Shown in pieces: positions 36,537 through 48,461 of a DNA stretch of 64,000 nucleotides. Within the stretch, counting starts at the first letter, position 1. Each line of letters opens with the position of its first letter. Origin of the DNA: Zea mays (taxonomy: Eukaryota; Streptophyta; Magnoliopsida; Poales; Poaceae); NCBI RefSeq assembly GCF_902167145.1, contig NC_050099.1, positions 245,842,588 through 245,906,587 of the forward strand. The letters are read 5' to 3'. The notes beneath the pieces were generated by a model. That model did not search any database. It saw only the letters and a program-made list of their open reading frames with translations, and had not been told where the DNA came from. A program made the position numbers and the translations under genes.

Positions 36537-37844
36537 TGAAAGTCGCCTAGAGGGGGGGGGTGAATAGGGCGAAACTGAAATTTACAAATATAAACACAAC
36601 TACAAGCCGGGTTAGCGTTAGTAATAAAGAAACGAGTCCGCGAGAGAGGCGCAAAACAAATCCCAAGCGAATAAGCAAGTGAGACACGAAGATTTGTTTT
36701 ACCGAGGTTCGGTTCTTGCAAACCTACTCCCCGTTGAGGAGGCCACAAAGGCCGGGTCTCTTTCAACCCTTCCCTCTCTCAAACGATCCACGGATCGAGT
36801 GAGCTTTCTTTTCTCAATCACTTGGAACACAAAGTTCCCACAAGGACCACCACAAGTTTGGTGTCTCTTGCCTCAATTACAAGTGAGTTTGATTGCAAAG
36901 AAGGATCAAGAAAGAAGAAAGCAATCCAAGCGCAAGAGCTCAAAAGAACACAAGCAAATCACTCTCTCTAAGCACTATGGTGTTGTGTGGAATTTGGAGA
37001 GGATTTGATCTCTATGGTGTGTCTAGAATTGAATGCTAGAGCTCTTGTAGTAGTTGAGAAGTGGAAAACTTGGATGCTATGAATGGTGGGGTGGTTGGGG
37101 TATTTATAGCCCCAACCACCAAAAGTGGCCGTTGGGAGGCTGCCTGCTCGATGGCGCACCGGACAGTCCGGTGCACACCGGACAGTCCGGTGCCCCCTGC
37201 CACGTCATCACTGCCGTTGGATTCTGACCGTTGGAGCTTCTGACTTGTGGGCCCGCCTTGGTGTCCGGTGCACACCGGACAGGTACTGTTCCTTGTCCGG
37301 TGTGCCAGTATGGGCACGCCTGCCATCTGCGCGCGCAGAGCGCGCATTTATTGCGCGGCAGAGAGCCGTTGGCGCGGAGATAGCCGTTGCACCGGAGTCG
37401 CACCGGACAGTCCGGTGCACACCGGACAGTCCGGTGAATTATAGTGGACTAGCCGTTGGCGTTTCCCGAAGCTGGCGAGTTCCCGAGGCCGACCTCCCTT
37501 GGCGCACCGGACACTGTCCGGTGTACACCGGACAGTCCGGTGAATTATAGCCAAGTCGCCTCTGGGAATTCCCGAAGGTGACGAGTTTGTGTCTGAGTCC
37601 CCGGGTGCACCGGACATGTCCGGTGGCGCACCGGACAGTCCGGTGCGCCAGACCAGGGGTGCCTTCGGTTGCCCCTTTGCTCCTTTGTTGAATCCAAAAC
37701 TTGGTCTTTTTATTGGCTGAGTGTGAACCTTTTACACCTGTATACTCTATACACTTGGGCAAACTAGTTAGTCCAAAGATTTGTGTTGGGTAATTCAACC
37801 ACCAAAATTATATAGGAACTAGGTGTAAGCCTAATTCCCTTTCA
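36537..37844 (-). repeat. 5' LTR of the Sirevirus
   Basis: 1308 bp. Compared with the 3' LTR I see six substitutions and a run of nine versus seven G near the terminus. It contains the same TATA box (about 37097-37115) and palindrome cluster. Confidence 0.95.
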
Positions 37845-38277
37845 CTTCTACAGGGCTCAAATGCTCCTCCGACGGCCACAACACCGCGTACACAGGGCTC
37901 TAGCGCCTCTCCGACAGCCACGTTGGCATGTACATAGGGCTCTGGCTCCTCTCTGCTAGACACGTTAGCATATTGCTACACCCCCATTGTACACCTGGAC
38001 CCTCTCCTTTCATCTATAAAAGGAAGGGCCAGGGCCCTCATACGAAGGGTGGTCGTGCGGGAGGACGGGCTGACGAACCGGCTCACACTCTCACACTCTC
38101 TCCCTCGCGAACGCTTGTAACCCCTACTGCAAGCGCACCCTCCTCTGGCGCAGGATAACACGAGCCGCGGTTTTCCCCCCTTTGTGTTCCATCTCGCGCC
38201 AACCCATCTAGGCTGGGGCACGCAACGACAATTTTACTCGTCGGTCCAGGGACCCCCCCGGGGTCGAAACGCCGACA

Positions 38278-38299
38278 GTTGGCGCGCCAGGTAGGGGCC
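38278..38299 (+). promoter_or_regulatory. Gypsy primer binding site region
   Basis: GTTGGCGCGCCAGGTAGGGG follows the 5' LTR end. The TGGCGC start is usual for Tat-lineage elements; I did not assign the tRNA with confidence. Confidence 0.6.
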
Positions 38300-38502
38300 T
38301 GCTGCGTGTTGACGAACAACTTCCCGTTGAGTTCAGTCTCCAGCAACCTCTTCAGCCCGGGATGCTGGTCCGCTTCGGGAGTCTCGAGTTCATGTCCCTC
38401 GACGGCAGCTACAACATGGTACTCCTTCCCCCATAGCGTGGCAGCAACAACGACGGCCGTCAGCCCGCCCGGCGGCGGCGGACTTGGCGACGTCTTCCCC
38501 CC

Positions 38503-41400
38503 GTGGCGGAAGAGCAGCATCCGGGTTTGTCCCACCGCCTTCCTCGCTGCAGGAGGAGGAGGCGGGGAAACCGTGGCCAGGCGGGGGGCGACATCTCGTC
38601 GGCTGTCGAGCGAGTCGACGACGCTGGCACCCCAGCGGGGGACATGTCGGGCGTTGCCCTCGCGCCCGGGACGACGACGAGCGTCGTTTCCCCGCAACAT
38701 GCCAACCCCAAGCGGACAGATGACGCCAACACTCTCGCGGAGGACTTGCTGCACGTTAGCCTCGTACCTGAGATAACGGTGCGGTCCGTCCCCGACGCGA
38801 CCTCATCACCGTCCATCGATCGAGAGGTACCGTCCGTTTTCCACCCTTTGCCTTTTAGATTTAGCTTCGATCCACCAAGCGATCCCGCTTCGGTGAGCGC
38901 TTTTATAAAGGCATATCCTAACCTTCCGGGGTACCATATGTGGTCAACCTGGGACCGACTGACGACCGTCTCGACCTACGTGCCCCCGGGTTCCGAGGAA
39001 GACGACGAACCCGACTCTGGTTGGGATTTCTCCGAGCTCAGTAATCCTAGTGCCATGCGAGACTTCATGACCGCATGTGACTACTGCCTCTCCGATTGCT
39101 CCGATGATGGCCACAACCTTGACAACAAGGGTTGTGGCCCAAGTTGTGAATGTTTCCACGTCGATCTAGGGGGCCACGACGAAGGCAACCACCTTGGTAT
39201 GCCGGAGGACGATGATCCCCCTGGGCCTACGCCTCGCGTTGACATCCTGCGGGAGCTAGCTGTGGTCCCAGTCCCTGCGGGGGGTCAAGACACACAGCTC
39301 GAGCAAATCCGTGAGATGCAGGCCAAGCTCGACGAGGAAGCAGGACAACTTGTGCAGCCCCGGCAAAACATCGAGCAGGAGTGGGCAGGCCGAGCACTAG
39401 CCAAAGAAGCACGTCATCAGGCCCAGGACGTCCAGCGTTGTATCACTGACGATGCCAGGGCAAGGCTGCCCCCGGCTTCCAGTGGGGTCGGCCAGAACCT
39501 GGCTGCAGCGGCAATACTACTCCGAGCGATGCCGGAGCCATCCACCACCGAGGGGCGGCGTATCCAGGGAGAACTCAAGAATCTCCTGGAGGATACCGCG
39601 GTCCGACGGGTCGAGAGCTCTGCCTCCCGAAGGCAAGGGTACCCCCCGGAGCATCGCGTCGCGACTTCCTGATTCATGCGGAAAGCCTCGGTCCACACCG
39701 GGCGCACGCGGGACGCGACGCCTGCGGCCCCGGGTCGCCTCGGCAACGAGCACCGCCGCCACGACCGTCGAGCCCGCCTCGACAAAAAGGTGCGCCGAGG
39801 CTACCACCCCAGGCATGGGGGACGCTACGACAGTGGGGAGGATCGGAGCCCCTTGCCCGAACCACCTGGTCCGCAAGCCTTCAGCCGGACCATACGACGG
39901 GCGTCGTTCCCGACCCGGTTCTGAGCCCCGACTACCATCACCAAGTACTCGGGGGAAACAAGGCTGAAACTATGGCTTGCGGACTACCGGCTAGCCTGCC
40001 AGCTAGGTGGAACGAACGATGACAACCTCATCATCCGCAACCTCCTCCTGTTCCTCTCCGACGCCGCCCGAGCCTGGCTGGAGCATCTGCCTCCTGCACA
40101 GATCTCCAACTGGGACGATCTGGTCAAAGCCTTTGCTGGAAACTTCCAGGACACATACGTGCTCCCTGGGAACTCCTAGGATCTCCGAAGCTGCGGCCAG
40201 CAGCCAGGGGAATCCCTGCGGGAGTATATCCGGCGATTTTCAAAGCAGCTCACCGAGCTTCCCAACATCACCGACTCGGATGTCATCGGCGCGTTCCTCG
40301 CCGGCACCACTTGTCGCGACCTGGTGAGCAAACTGGGTCGCAAGACTCCCACCAGGGCGAGCGAGTTGATGGACATCGCCACCAAGTTCACCTCTGGTCA
40401 GGAGGCGGTCGAGGCCATCTTCCGGAAGGACAAGCAGCCTCAAGAATGCCAGCAGGAAGACGTCCTCGAGGCGTCCGCCCAGCGCGGCACGAAGAAGAAA
40501 GGCAAGAAGAAGTCGCAAGCAAAACGCGACGCCGCCGACGCAGATCTTGTCGTTGCCGCCGAGCACAGGAACCTTCGGAAGCCTCCCGGAGGGGCCAACC
40601 TGTTCGACAAGATGCTTAAGGAGTCGTGCCCCTACCACCAGGGTCCCGTCAAGCACACCCTTGAGGAATGCGTCATGCTTCGGCGCTACTTCCATAAGAC
40701 TGGCCCCCCGGCGGAAGGTGGCAAAGGCCAAGACAACGACAAGAAGGAGGGCGACAAGGCAGAGGAGTTCCCTGAGGTCCACGGCTGTTTCATGATCTAC
40801 GGTGGGCGAGTGGCGAACGCCTCGGCTCGGCACCGCAAGCAGGAGCGCCGGGAGGTCTGCTCGGTAAAGGTGGCGGCGCCAGTCTACCTAGACTGGTCCG
40901 ACAAACCCATCACCTTCGACCAAGGCGACCACCCCGACTGTGTGTCGAGCCCAGGAAAGTACCCGCTCGTTGTCGACCCCGTCATCGGCAACGTCAGGCT
41001 CACCAAGGTCCTCATGGATGGAGGCATCGGCCTCAACATCATCTACGCCGAGACCCTCGGGCTCTTGGAAATTGATCTGTCCACGATCCGGGCCGGTGCG
41101 GCGCCCTTTCACGGGATCATCCCCGGGAAGCGCGTCCAGCCCCTTGGACAACTCGATCTGCCCGTCTGCTTCGGAACTCCCTCCAACTTTCGAAAGGAAA
41201 CCCTCACGTTCGAGGTGGTCGGGTTCCGAGGAACCTACCACGCGGTGCTGGGGAGACCGTGCTACGCCAAGTTCATGGCTGTCCCCAACTACACCTACCT
41301 CAAGCTCAAGATGCTGGGCCCCAACGGGGTCATCACCGTCGGATCCACGTACCGACATGTGCATGAATGCGCGTGGAGTGCGTGGAGTACGCTGAGGCCT
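38503..41400 (+). pseudogene. Gypsy gag-protease relic
   Basis: One frame from 38503 to about 41380 encodes the Tat-type Gag and protease. The N-terminal part (38503-39672) is acidic and ends at a TGA. The retrotransposon-gag domain follows at about 39950-40330 (ARAWLEHLPP, NWDDLVKAFAGNF, SLREYIRRF) with a further change of frame and a TAG at 40177. A basic linker (KKKGKKKSQAKRD), a zinc-knuckle-like CPYHQG..HTLEEC, and a retropepsin region (VLMDGGIGLNIIYAETL, where the usual Ser pair is partly lost; later AVLGRPCYAKFMA) complete it. Near 41370-41400 frameshifts join it to the pol frame. Not functional. Confidence 0.88.
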
Positions 41401-41404
41401 CGCC

Positions 41405-44400
41405 GAATCTGAGGCCCTCATCGCCGACCTGGAGTGCCTCTCCAGGGAGGTGCCTGATGCAAAGCGCCACGTCGGCAACTTCGAGCCAGGAGAGGCGGTT
41501 AAGTCCGTCCCTCTCGACCCCAGGAACGACGCCTGCAAGCAAGTCCGGATTGGCTCTGAGCTCGACCCCAAATAGGAAGCAGTGCTCGTCGACTTTCTCC
41601 GCGCAAACGCCGAGGTGTTTGCGTGGAGTCCTTCGGACATGCCCGACATACCGAGGGATGTCGTCGAGCACTCACTGGATATCAGAGCTGGTGCCCGACC
41701 CGTGAAGCAGCCTCTGCGCCGTTTCGACGAAGAAAAGCACAGAGCCATAGGCGAGGAGATCCACAAGCTGATGGCTGCAGGGTTCATCAAAGAGGTATTC
41801 CATCCTGAATGGTTAGCCAACCCTGTGCTTGTGAAAAAGAAAGGTGGGAAGTGGAGGATGTGTGTAGACTACACTGGTCTAAACAAAGCATGTCTGAAGG
41901 TTCCCTACCCTCTGCCTCGCATCGATCAAATCGTGGATTCCACTGCTGGGTGCGAAACCCTGTCATTCCTTGATGCCTACTCAGGGTATCACCAAATCAA
42001 GATGAAAGAGTCTGACCAGCTCGCGACTTCTTTCATCACACCTTTTGGCATGTATTGCTGTACTACCATGCCATTTGGTTTGAGGAATGCAGGCGCGACA
42101 TACCAAAGGTGCATGAACCACGTGTTCGGAGAGCACATCGGCCGAACGGTCGAGGCTTACGTCGATGACATCGTAGTCAAGATGAGGAAAGCCTCCTAAC
42201 TCCTCTCTGACCTTGAAACGACATTCAAGTGTCTGAGGGCGAAGGGCGTGAAACTCAACCCCGAGAAATGTGTCTTCGGAGTCCCCCGAGGCATGCTCCT
42301 AGGGTTCATCGTCTCCGAGCGGGGCATCGAGGCCAACCCGGAGAAAATCGCGGCCATCACCAACATGGGGCCTATCAAAGACTTGAAAGGAGTACAAAGG
42401 GTCATAGGATGCCTTGCGGCTCTGAGCCGCTTCATCTCACGCCTCGGCGAAAGGGGCCTACCCTTGTATCGCCTCTTAAGGAAGACCGAGCGCTTCTCTT
42501 GGACCCCCGAGGCCGAGGAAGCCCTCGGGAAATTAAAGGCACTCCTTACAAGTGCGCCCATCTTGGTGCCCACCGATGCAGGAGAAGCCCTCTTGATCTA
42601 CGTAGCCACGACCACTCAGGTGGTCAGCGCCGCGATCGTAGTCGAGAGACGAGAAGAAGGGCATGCACTGCTCGTCCAGAGGTCGGTCTACTTCATCAAC
42701 GAAGTGCTATCCGAGACCAAGACCCGCTACCCGCAAATTCAGAAGCTACTATACGCAGTAATTCTGACGCGGCGAAAGTTGCGACACTACTTCGAGTCTC
42801 ATCCGGTGACTGTGGTGTCATCCTTCCCCCTGGGGGAGATCATCCAGTGCCGAGAGGCCTCGGGTAGGATAGCAAAGTGGGCGGTGGAGATCATGGGCGA
42901 GACAATCTCGTTCGCTCCTCGGAAGGCCATCAAGTCCTAAGTCTTGGCGAACTTCGTGGCTGAATGGGTCGACACCCAGCTACCAACAGCTCTGATCTAA
43001 CCGGAACTCTGGACCATGTACTTCGATGGGTCGCTGATGAAAACAGGAGCCGGCGCGGGCCTGCTCTTCATCTCACCCCTCGGGAAGCACCTCCGCTACG
43101 TGCTGCACCTCCATTTCCCGGCGTCAAACAACGTGGCCGAGTACGAAGCTCTGGTTAACGGGTTGCGCATCGCCATCGAGCTAGGGGTTCGGCGCCTCGA
43201 CGCTCGTGGCGACTCGCAGGTTGTCATTGATCAAGTCACGAAGAACTCCCACTGCCGCGACAGGAAGATGGAGGCCTACTGCGACGAGGTTCGGCGCCTA
43301 GAAGACAAGTTCTACGGGCTCGAGCTCAACCACGTCACCCGACGGTACAACGAGACTGCGAATGAGCTGGCTAAAATAGCCTCGGGGCGGACAACGGTTC
43401 CCCCGGACATCTTCTCCAGAGACATACATCAACCCTCCGTCAAGACCGACAACACGCCCGAGCCCGAGGAGGCCTCGGCCCAGCCCGAGGCATCCTCGAC
43501 CGCCGAGGGTGAGGCACTGTGCGTCGAGGGAGAGCGGAATGGGGTCACGCCTAATCGGAACTGGCAGACCCCGTACCTACAATATCTCCACGGATGAGAG
43601 CTCCCCCTCGACAAAGCAGAAGCTCGGTGACTGGCGCGGCGCGCCAAGTCGTTCGTCTTACTGGGTGATGAAAAGGAGCTCTACCACCGTAGCCCCTCAG
43701 GCATTCTCCAACGATGCATATCCATCGCCGAAGGGCAGGAGCTATTGCAAGAGATACACTCGGGGGCTTGCGGTCACCACGCAGCACCTCGAGCCCTCAT
43801 TGGGAACGCCTTCCGACAAGGCTTCTACTGGGCAACCGCGGTGGCCGACGCCACTAGGATTGTACGCTCCTGCCAGGGGTGTCAATTCTACGCGAGACAG
43901 ACGCACCTGCCCGCTCAGGCCCTGTAGACAATACCCATCACTTGGACGTTTGCTGTGTGGGGTCTGGACCTCATCGGTCCCTTGCAGAAGGCACCCGGGG
44001 GCTTTCTCGCACCTGCTGGTCGCTATCGACAAATTCTCCAAGTGGATCGAGGTCCGACCCCTAACCAGCATCAGGTCCGAGCAGGCGGTGGCGTTCTTCA
44101 CCAACATCATCCATCGCTTCGGGATCCCGAACTCCATCATCACCGACAATGGCACCCAGTTCACTAGCAAGAAGTTCCTCGACTTCTGCGAGGACCACCA
44201 CATCCGGGTGGACTGGGCCGCCATGTCTCACCCCATGACAAATGGGCAGGTGGAGCGTGCCAACGACATGATTCTGCAGGGACTTAAACCGAGGATCTAC
44301 AACGACCTCAACAAGTTCGGCAAGCGGTGGATGAAGGAACTACCCTCGGTGGTCTGGAGTCTGAGGACGACGCCAAGCCGAGCCACGGGTTTCTCACCGT

Positions 44401-44804
44401 TCTTTCTAGTCTATGGGGCCGAGGCTATCTTGCCCACAGACTTAGAATACGGTTCCCCGAGGACAAAGGCGTACGATGACCAAGGCAACCAGACCAGCCG
44501 AGAAGACTCGCTGGACCAGCTGGAAGAGGCTCGGGACGTGGCCTTGCTACACTCGGTGCGATATCAGCAGTCTCTGCGATGCTACCACGCCCGAGGGGTT
44601 CGGCCCTGAGATCTCCAAGTGGGAGACTTGGTGCTTCGGCTGCGGCAAGACGCCCGAGGGCGCCACAAGCTTACTCCCCCCTGGGAAGGGCCGTTCATCA
44701 TCGCCAAGATTTTGAAGCCCGGGACATACAAGCTGGCCAACGATCAAGGCGAGGTCTACAACAACGCTTGGAACATCCGACAACTACGTCGCTTCTACCC
44801 TTAA
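41405..44804 (+). pseudogene. Gypsy pol relic: RT, RNase H, archaeal-type RNase H, integrase
   Basis: From 41405 to 43597 a single frame encodes RT (GKWRMCVDYTGLNK, LDAYSGYHQI, FGLRNAGATYQR, AYVDDIVVK), connection and RNase H ([26 protein letters not shown]), then a second, archaeal-type RNase H (YFDGSLMKTGAGAG, NVAEYEALVNGL, ARGDSQVVIDQV). In-frame stops lie at 41573, 42197, 42938 and 42998. Integrase spans about 43600-44609 with an HHCC zinc site (HSGACGHH, CQGCQFY), then a frame change to reach the D-D-E core (IDKFSKWIEV, ITDNGTQF, NGQVERAN), and a C-terminal DNA-binding tail at 44619-44804 (GDLVLRLRQDARG, PWEGPFII). All domains are present, but the frame is broken at least six times. Confidence 0.9.
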
Positions 44805-45034
44805 GATGTTTCGAGTCGTTCATATGCCTCGTTTTCTTTACATACACAAATAGAGTCTAACCGTCAAGGAAGGGTCAGCCTTGCCTCGGCAAAGCCCGAC
44901 CCTCCCTCGGGGGCTAGAAGGGGGGAACCCCCTCTGCGTCAAAATTTTCCTCGGAAAAAGTCTTTCTGCCAGAACATCTTTCGCGCTTTTCGACTGCTTC
45001 GATAGCGGGGTCCTGAAAATGACGGAGTACACGT

Positions 45035-46050
45035 AAGCGGCAAGGCCGACCGAGCCGAGGGACTCCTACGCCTCCGGGATACGGATACCTCACTCATCAC
45101 CTTCCGGGATAAGTAACTCACGCTCGGATAAGCGATTCTACCGCCGAACAAGTCTCAACGCTCGAAAACTTTTTTGCCAGAACGATTTTCGTGCCTTCTC
45201 GACTATATCGATAATAGGATCCTGCGGACGAGTAAGAGTACACGTAAGCGGCAAGGCCGACCGAGCCGAGGGACTCCTACGCCTCCAGGATACGGATACC
45301 TCACTCATCACCTTCCGTGATAAGTAACTCTCGCTCGGATAAGTGATTCTGCTACCGACGAACAAGTCCTGATACTCGAAACAAGAGGAAAGGAAACACA
45401 ACTTTACAACACGACAATAATATGTTTGGGCCTCGGCGGCCGCAAAAAACATACGCACACTACAGACAAACTGTTCCTGTAGGTTCAGACATCGACAGAG
45501 GGAGCAGCAGCACCCCCGGCGTTGTTTCCACCTTCGGCGGAATCTGGCCTGGCCTCGTACGGTGACACGGGCGGAAGGATCTCCACCTCGAAGGAAGACG
45601 TCAGCACCGCGCTCGGGCCATTGCAGCCAGGGTCTCCTCCAGGGTCCCGGCCCGAGCAGACATCTCGACCGGCCGCTCCGTAGCCTCAGCCAGCTGTCCC
45701 CGAGGACATCAGCCCGGCTCACGGCCTCGGCAGCGTGACTCCAAAGTTGGTCCCACTCATGGATGACCTGGCCAGGCTCCAGCTGCCGCTGCTGCGCCTC
45801 CTCGGCCAGGGAAGCCACGTGCCCCTGGGCCGACGAAGCCTCTTCTCGAGCCGACTCCGCCTCTGTCCACGCTGACACCGCTGCCTCTGGCTCCGGCTCA
45901 TCGTAGAGCGGCCGAGGGTTCCTTAACTGAGCAAGATAAGCCTTGAGTGGTAAGGCCGACCGAGCCGAGGGACTCCTACGCATCCGGGATACGGATACCT
46001 CACTCGTCACCTTCCGCACAAGACAACTCACACTCGGTTAAGCGGTTCAG
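45035..46050. repeat. Three dispersed copies of a 100-bp repeat
   Basis: Units containing AAGGCCGACCGAGCCGAGGG, ACTCCTACG, GGATACGGATACCTCACTC and CACCTTCCG lie at about 45037-45136, 45245-45356 and 45950-46046, all in the same orientation, in the non-coding region behind pol. Spacing is unequal, so the third was separated by the antisense-gene relic. Confidence 0.8.
45138..46031 (-). pseudogene. Antisense-gene relic of second Gypsy element
   Basis: The minus strand around 45930-45710 encodes an Ala/Glu-rich coiled-coil piece (SAREEASSAQGHVASLAEEA, HEWDQLWSHAAEAVSRADVL) of the kind found at the C-terminal end of the antisense protein in Tat-type Gypsy elements. The rest of the open frame is repeat sequence. 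The N-terminal domain seen in the first element (1523-2440) is missing, so this is a remnant. Confidence 0.5.
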
Positions 46051-47043
46051 CTAGCCGACATGCAAGTCACGGCGCTCGAAATGAGGGAGAAAACACGGCT
46101 TCACGCCCAAATCCCCAGATGTTTAGGCCCCGACAGCCACAATGAACACACACCGACACTCAAGGTGCCATTACAAATGGAACTCCGGTTCCACTCCTGC
46201 GGGTATGAACAACCTCCACATCGGAGGGCCTGCGGGACGACAAACTCCAGGTGGCTCACCGCCGACCACTGCAGCAGCAGCGACAACGACCTCCGCCTCG
46301 GGCGGCTAAACAACAGCAGCGATGACCTCAGGGCAGATGCTGCTGTGGCAAGGTCCTCGCCCACGTCCCCACTCGAGGGGCGAGGACAAGCTATCAAGGC
46401 CGAAGAGCCGGAGGTCCGACCACAGGTGGTGCCGACGATCTCGTCGGCGGAGAAACCTTCTCTGGCTGCCACCACCTCAGCACCGACGACGGTAGCCACC
46501 TGCCCACCAACACCGCACCAGCGAGCACCGGCCGCCCCAAAGCGCACCGGCAGGTCCTCACTCCCGTCCTCGCCGCAAGAACGAGAACGGGACCGTCTCA
46601 GAACACGAGTACCACCCTCGCGGCGTACGACGTGTTGTGCGACTCCCCCTTCCTCCTTGTGGAAAGGCGACGAAGGGGCGTATGATAAAAGTCGAGTCAG
46701 TCCTTGATCGTCCTCTCGCTCCGTGCAGAGGCTCGGGGGCTGCTCTCGCAAACCCGGCTACGGCCAAACCGTTGACATCGTCAACAAACCAGCCTGAAAA
46801 CTCGAAACCTGACCATGCACCCGGGCTACGATCAGATCGCATGAGGGAACAACCAGACCGGCCAAGGCATCACGAAAGGCATTAAGACCTCGGAGGAGTC
46901 AAAGCACTCCACTGAGGCCTCGGGGGCTACACCCAGTGGGTGCGCTCGCGCGCACCCACCGGAATAAAATATAACCGAGAAAGGCCGGTCCCCTTGCAAA
47001 AAAAGTGCGACAAAGCCTCCAAGCGAGTACCAACACTCCCTTT

Positions 47044-47059
47044 GAGGCTCGGGGGCTAC
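47044..47059 (+). promoter_or_regulatory. Polypurine tract of second Gypsy element
   Basis: GAGGCTCGGGGGCTAC abuts the 3' LTR. Extra copies of the CTCGGGGGCT word occur at about 46731 and 46918, the latter followed by the hairpin-forming GGGTGCGCTCGCGCGCACCC. Confidence 0.75.
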
Positions 47060-48456
47060 TGTCGGGTACCATAATTAGGGGTACCCCCAACACTCCTAAA
47101 CTCGGCTGGTAATCACCATCAGCACAAACTGCAGAGACTGATGGGCGCAATTCAGGTCAAGGCTTCGTCTACTCAAGGGATGTGATCTCGCCTCGCCCGA
47201 GCCCAGCCTCAGGCGGGAAATGTAGTCCCAGGCGAATTCACGCCTCGCCCGAGGGACTCCTCAAGCAACGGGCGCACCCTCGACTCGCCCGAAGCCCAGC
47301 TCGGGTAGGCTTCATTGCGAAGCAACCTTGGCCAAATCACCTCACCAACCGACCGTATCGCAGGCGCATTCAATGCAAGGATCGCCTGGCGCCTTATCCT
47401 GACACGCGTGCCTCAGTCGGCAAGGTCGAAGTGATCGCAGTCACTTCGCCCTCCCGCTGACTTACCTAACAGGAAAACAGCGCCGCTCGCCCCTCTCCGA
47501 CTGCTGTGCCACCCGCTAGGGTGAGGCTGACAGCAGCTGAGTCCAACCTCAGGCGTAACAGGAAGCTCTGCCTCGCCTGACCTTGGGCCTCAGCCTCAGG
47601 AGGAAGTCTCCGCCTCGCCCGACCCCAGGGCTCGGCCCCCGCCTCATCCTCGGAAGGTGGTCTCCGCCTCGCCCGACCCCAGGGCTCGGCCTCAACCTCG
47701 ACCTCGGAAGGTGGTCTCCGCCTCGCCAGACCCCAGGGCTCGGCCTCAACCTCGACCTCGGGAGGAATCGCGTCCTCGCCCGACCTCGGCCTCAGGAGGA
47801 GTCCCCGCCTCGCCCGGCCTTGGGCTCAGACCGACCGTGCCACGGAGGATACATCATTACCCTACCCCTAGCTAGCTCAGGCTACGGGGGAACAAGACCG
47901 GCGTCCCATCCAGGCTCGCCCCGGTAACAAGTAATGATGGCTCCCTGCGTGCGTCCATGATGACAACGGTTCTCAGCCCCCTACGGACGCAAGGAGACGT
48001 CAGCAAGGTCCCAGCAGCCCCGACAGCTGTGCTTCTACAGGGCTCAAACGCTCCTCCGACGGCCATGACACCGCGTACACAGGGCTCTAGCGCCTCTCCG
48101 ACAGCCACGTTGGCATGTACATAGGGCTCTGGCTCCTCTCTACTAGACACGTTAGCATATTGCTACACCCCCATTGTACACCTGGACCCTCTCCTTGCAT
48201 CTATAAAAGGAAGGGCCAGGGCCCTCATATGAAGGGTGGTCGCGCGGGAGGACGGGCTGATGAACCGGCTCACACTCTCTCCCTCGCGAACGCTTGTAAC
48301 CCCTACTGCAAGCGCACCCTCCTCTGGCGCAGGATAACACGAGCCGCGGTTTTTCCCCCCTTTGTGTTCCATCTCGCGCCAACCCATCTGGGCTGGGGCA
48401 TGCAGCGACAATTTTTCTCGTCGGTCCATGGACCCCCCGGGGTCGAAACGCCGACA
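47060..48456 (+). repeat. 3' LTR of second Gypsy element (1397 bp)
   Basis: Starts TGTCGGGTACC and ends CGCCGACA. TATA box CTATAAAAGG at about 48201-48210. It is the uninterrupted partner of the split 5' LTR. Confidence 0.93.
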
Positions 48457-48461
48457 CTAAT

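Larger units (their letters stand above)
28477..37844 (-). mobile_element. Sirevirus (Opie/Ji-like Copia) retrotransposon, complete, 9368 bp
   Basis: Inserted in the Gypsy 5' LTR with 5-bp duplications CTTCT (28472-28476 and 37845-37849). LTRs of 1306 and 1308 bp start TGAAAG and end CTTTCA. It is transcribed from the minus strand: 5' LTR 37844-36537, primer site for initiator tRNA-Met, gag, protease-integrase-RT-RNase H, several polypurine tracts, 3' LTR 29782-28477. Domain order INT before RT defines Copia; coiled-coil Gag, multiple PPTs and palindrome-rich LTRs define Sireviruses. By eye the LTRs differ at six bases plus a 2-bp G-run change, indicating a recent insertion. gag carries two nonsense changes (see its entry). 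Confidence 0.95.
27500..38277 (+). repeat. 5' LTR of second Gypsy element, interrupted
   Basis: The LTR lies in two pieces, 27500-28476 and 37850-38277 (1405 bp when the Sirevirus and one TSD copy are left out), matching the uninterrupted 3' LTR at 47060-48456. The TATA box (CTATAAAAGG) is in the right piece at about 38014, so U3 and the promoter have been separated by 9.4 kb. Confidence 0.92.
27500..48456 (+). mobile_element. Tat-lineage Gypsy retrotransposon, decayed, with nested Sirevirus
   Basis: The element is bounded by LTRs starting TGTCGGGTACC and ending CGCCGACA and by a perfect 5-bp target-site duplication CTAAT (27495-27499 and 48457-48461). Inside on the + strand are gag, protease, RT, RNase H, a second archaeal-type RNase H and integrase relics, then antisense-gene debris, PPT and 3' LTR. 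The second RNase H (FDGSLMKTGAGAG, 43018 onward) is the hallmark of the Tat lineage. Multiple in-frame stops and frame changes disable it. In about 290 bp compared by eye the two LTRs differ at about 13 positions, so it is much older than the Sirevirus inside it. Confidence 0.93.

Noticed and set aside
47583..47927. Repetitive frames in the 3' LTR (and the matching ones at 27993-28367)
   Set aside because: They lie wholly in LTR tandem units and occur at the same place in both LTRs.
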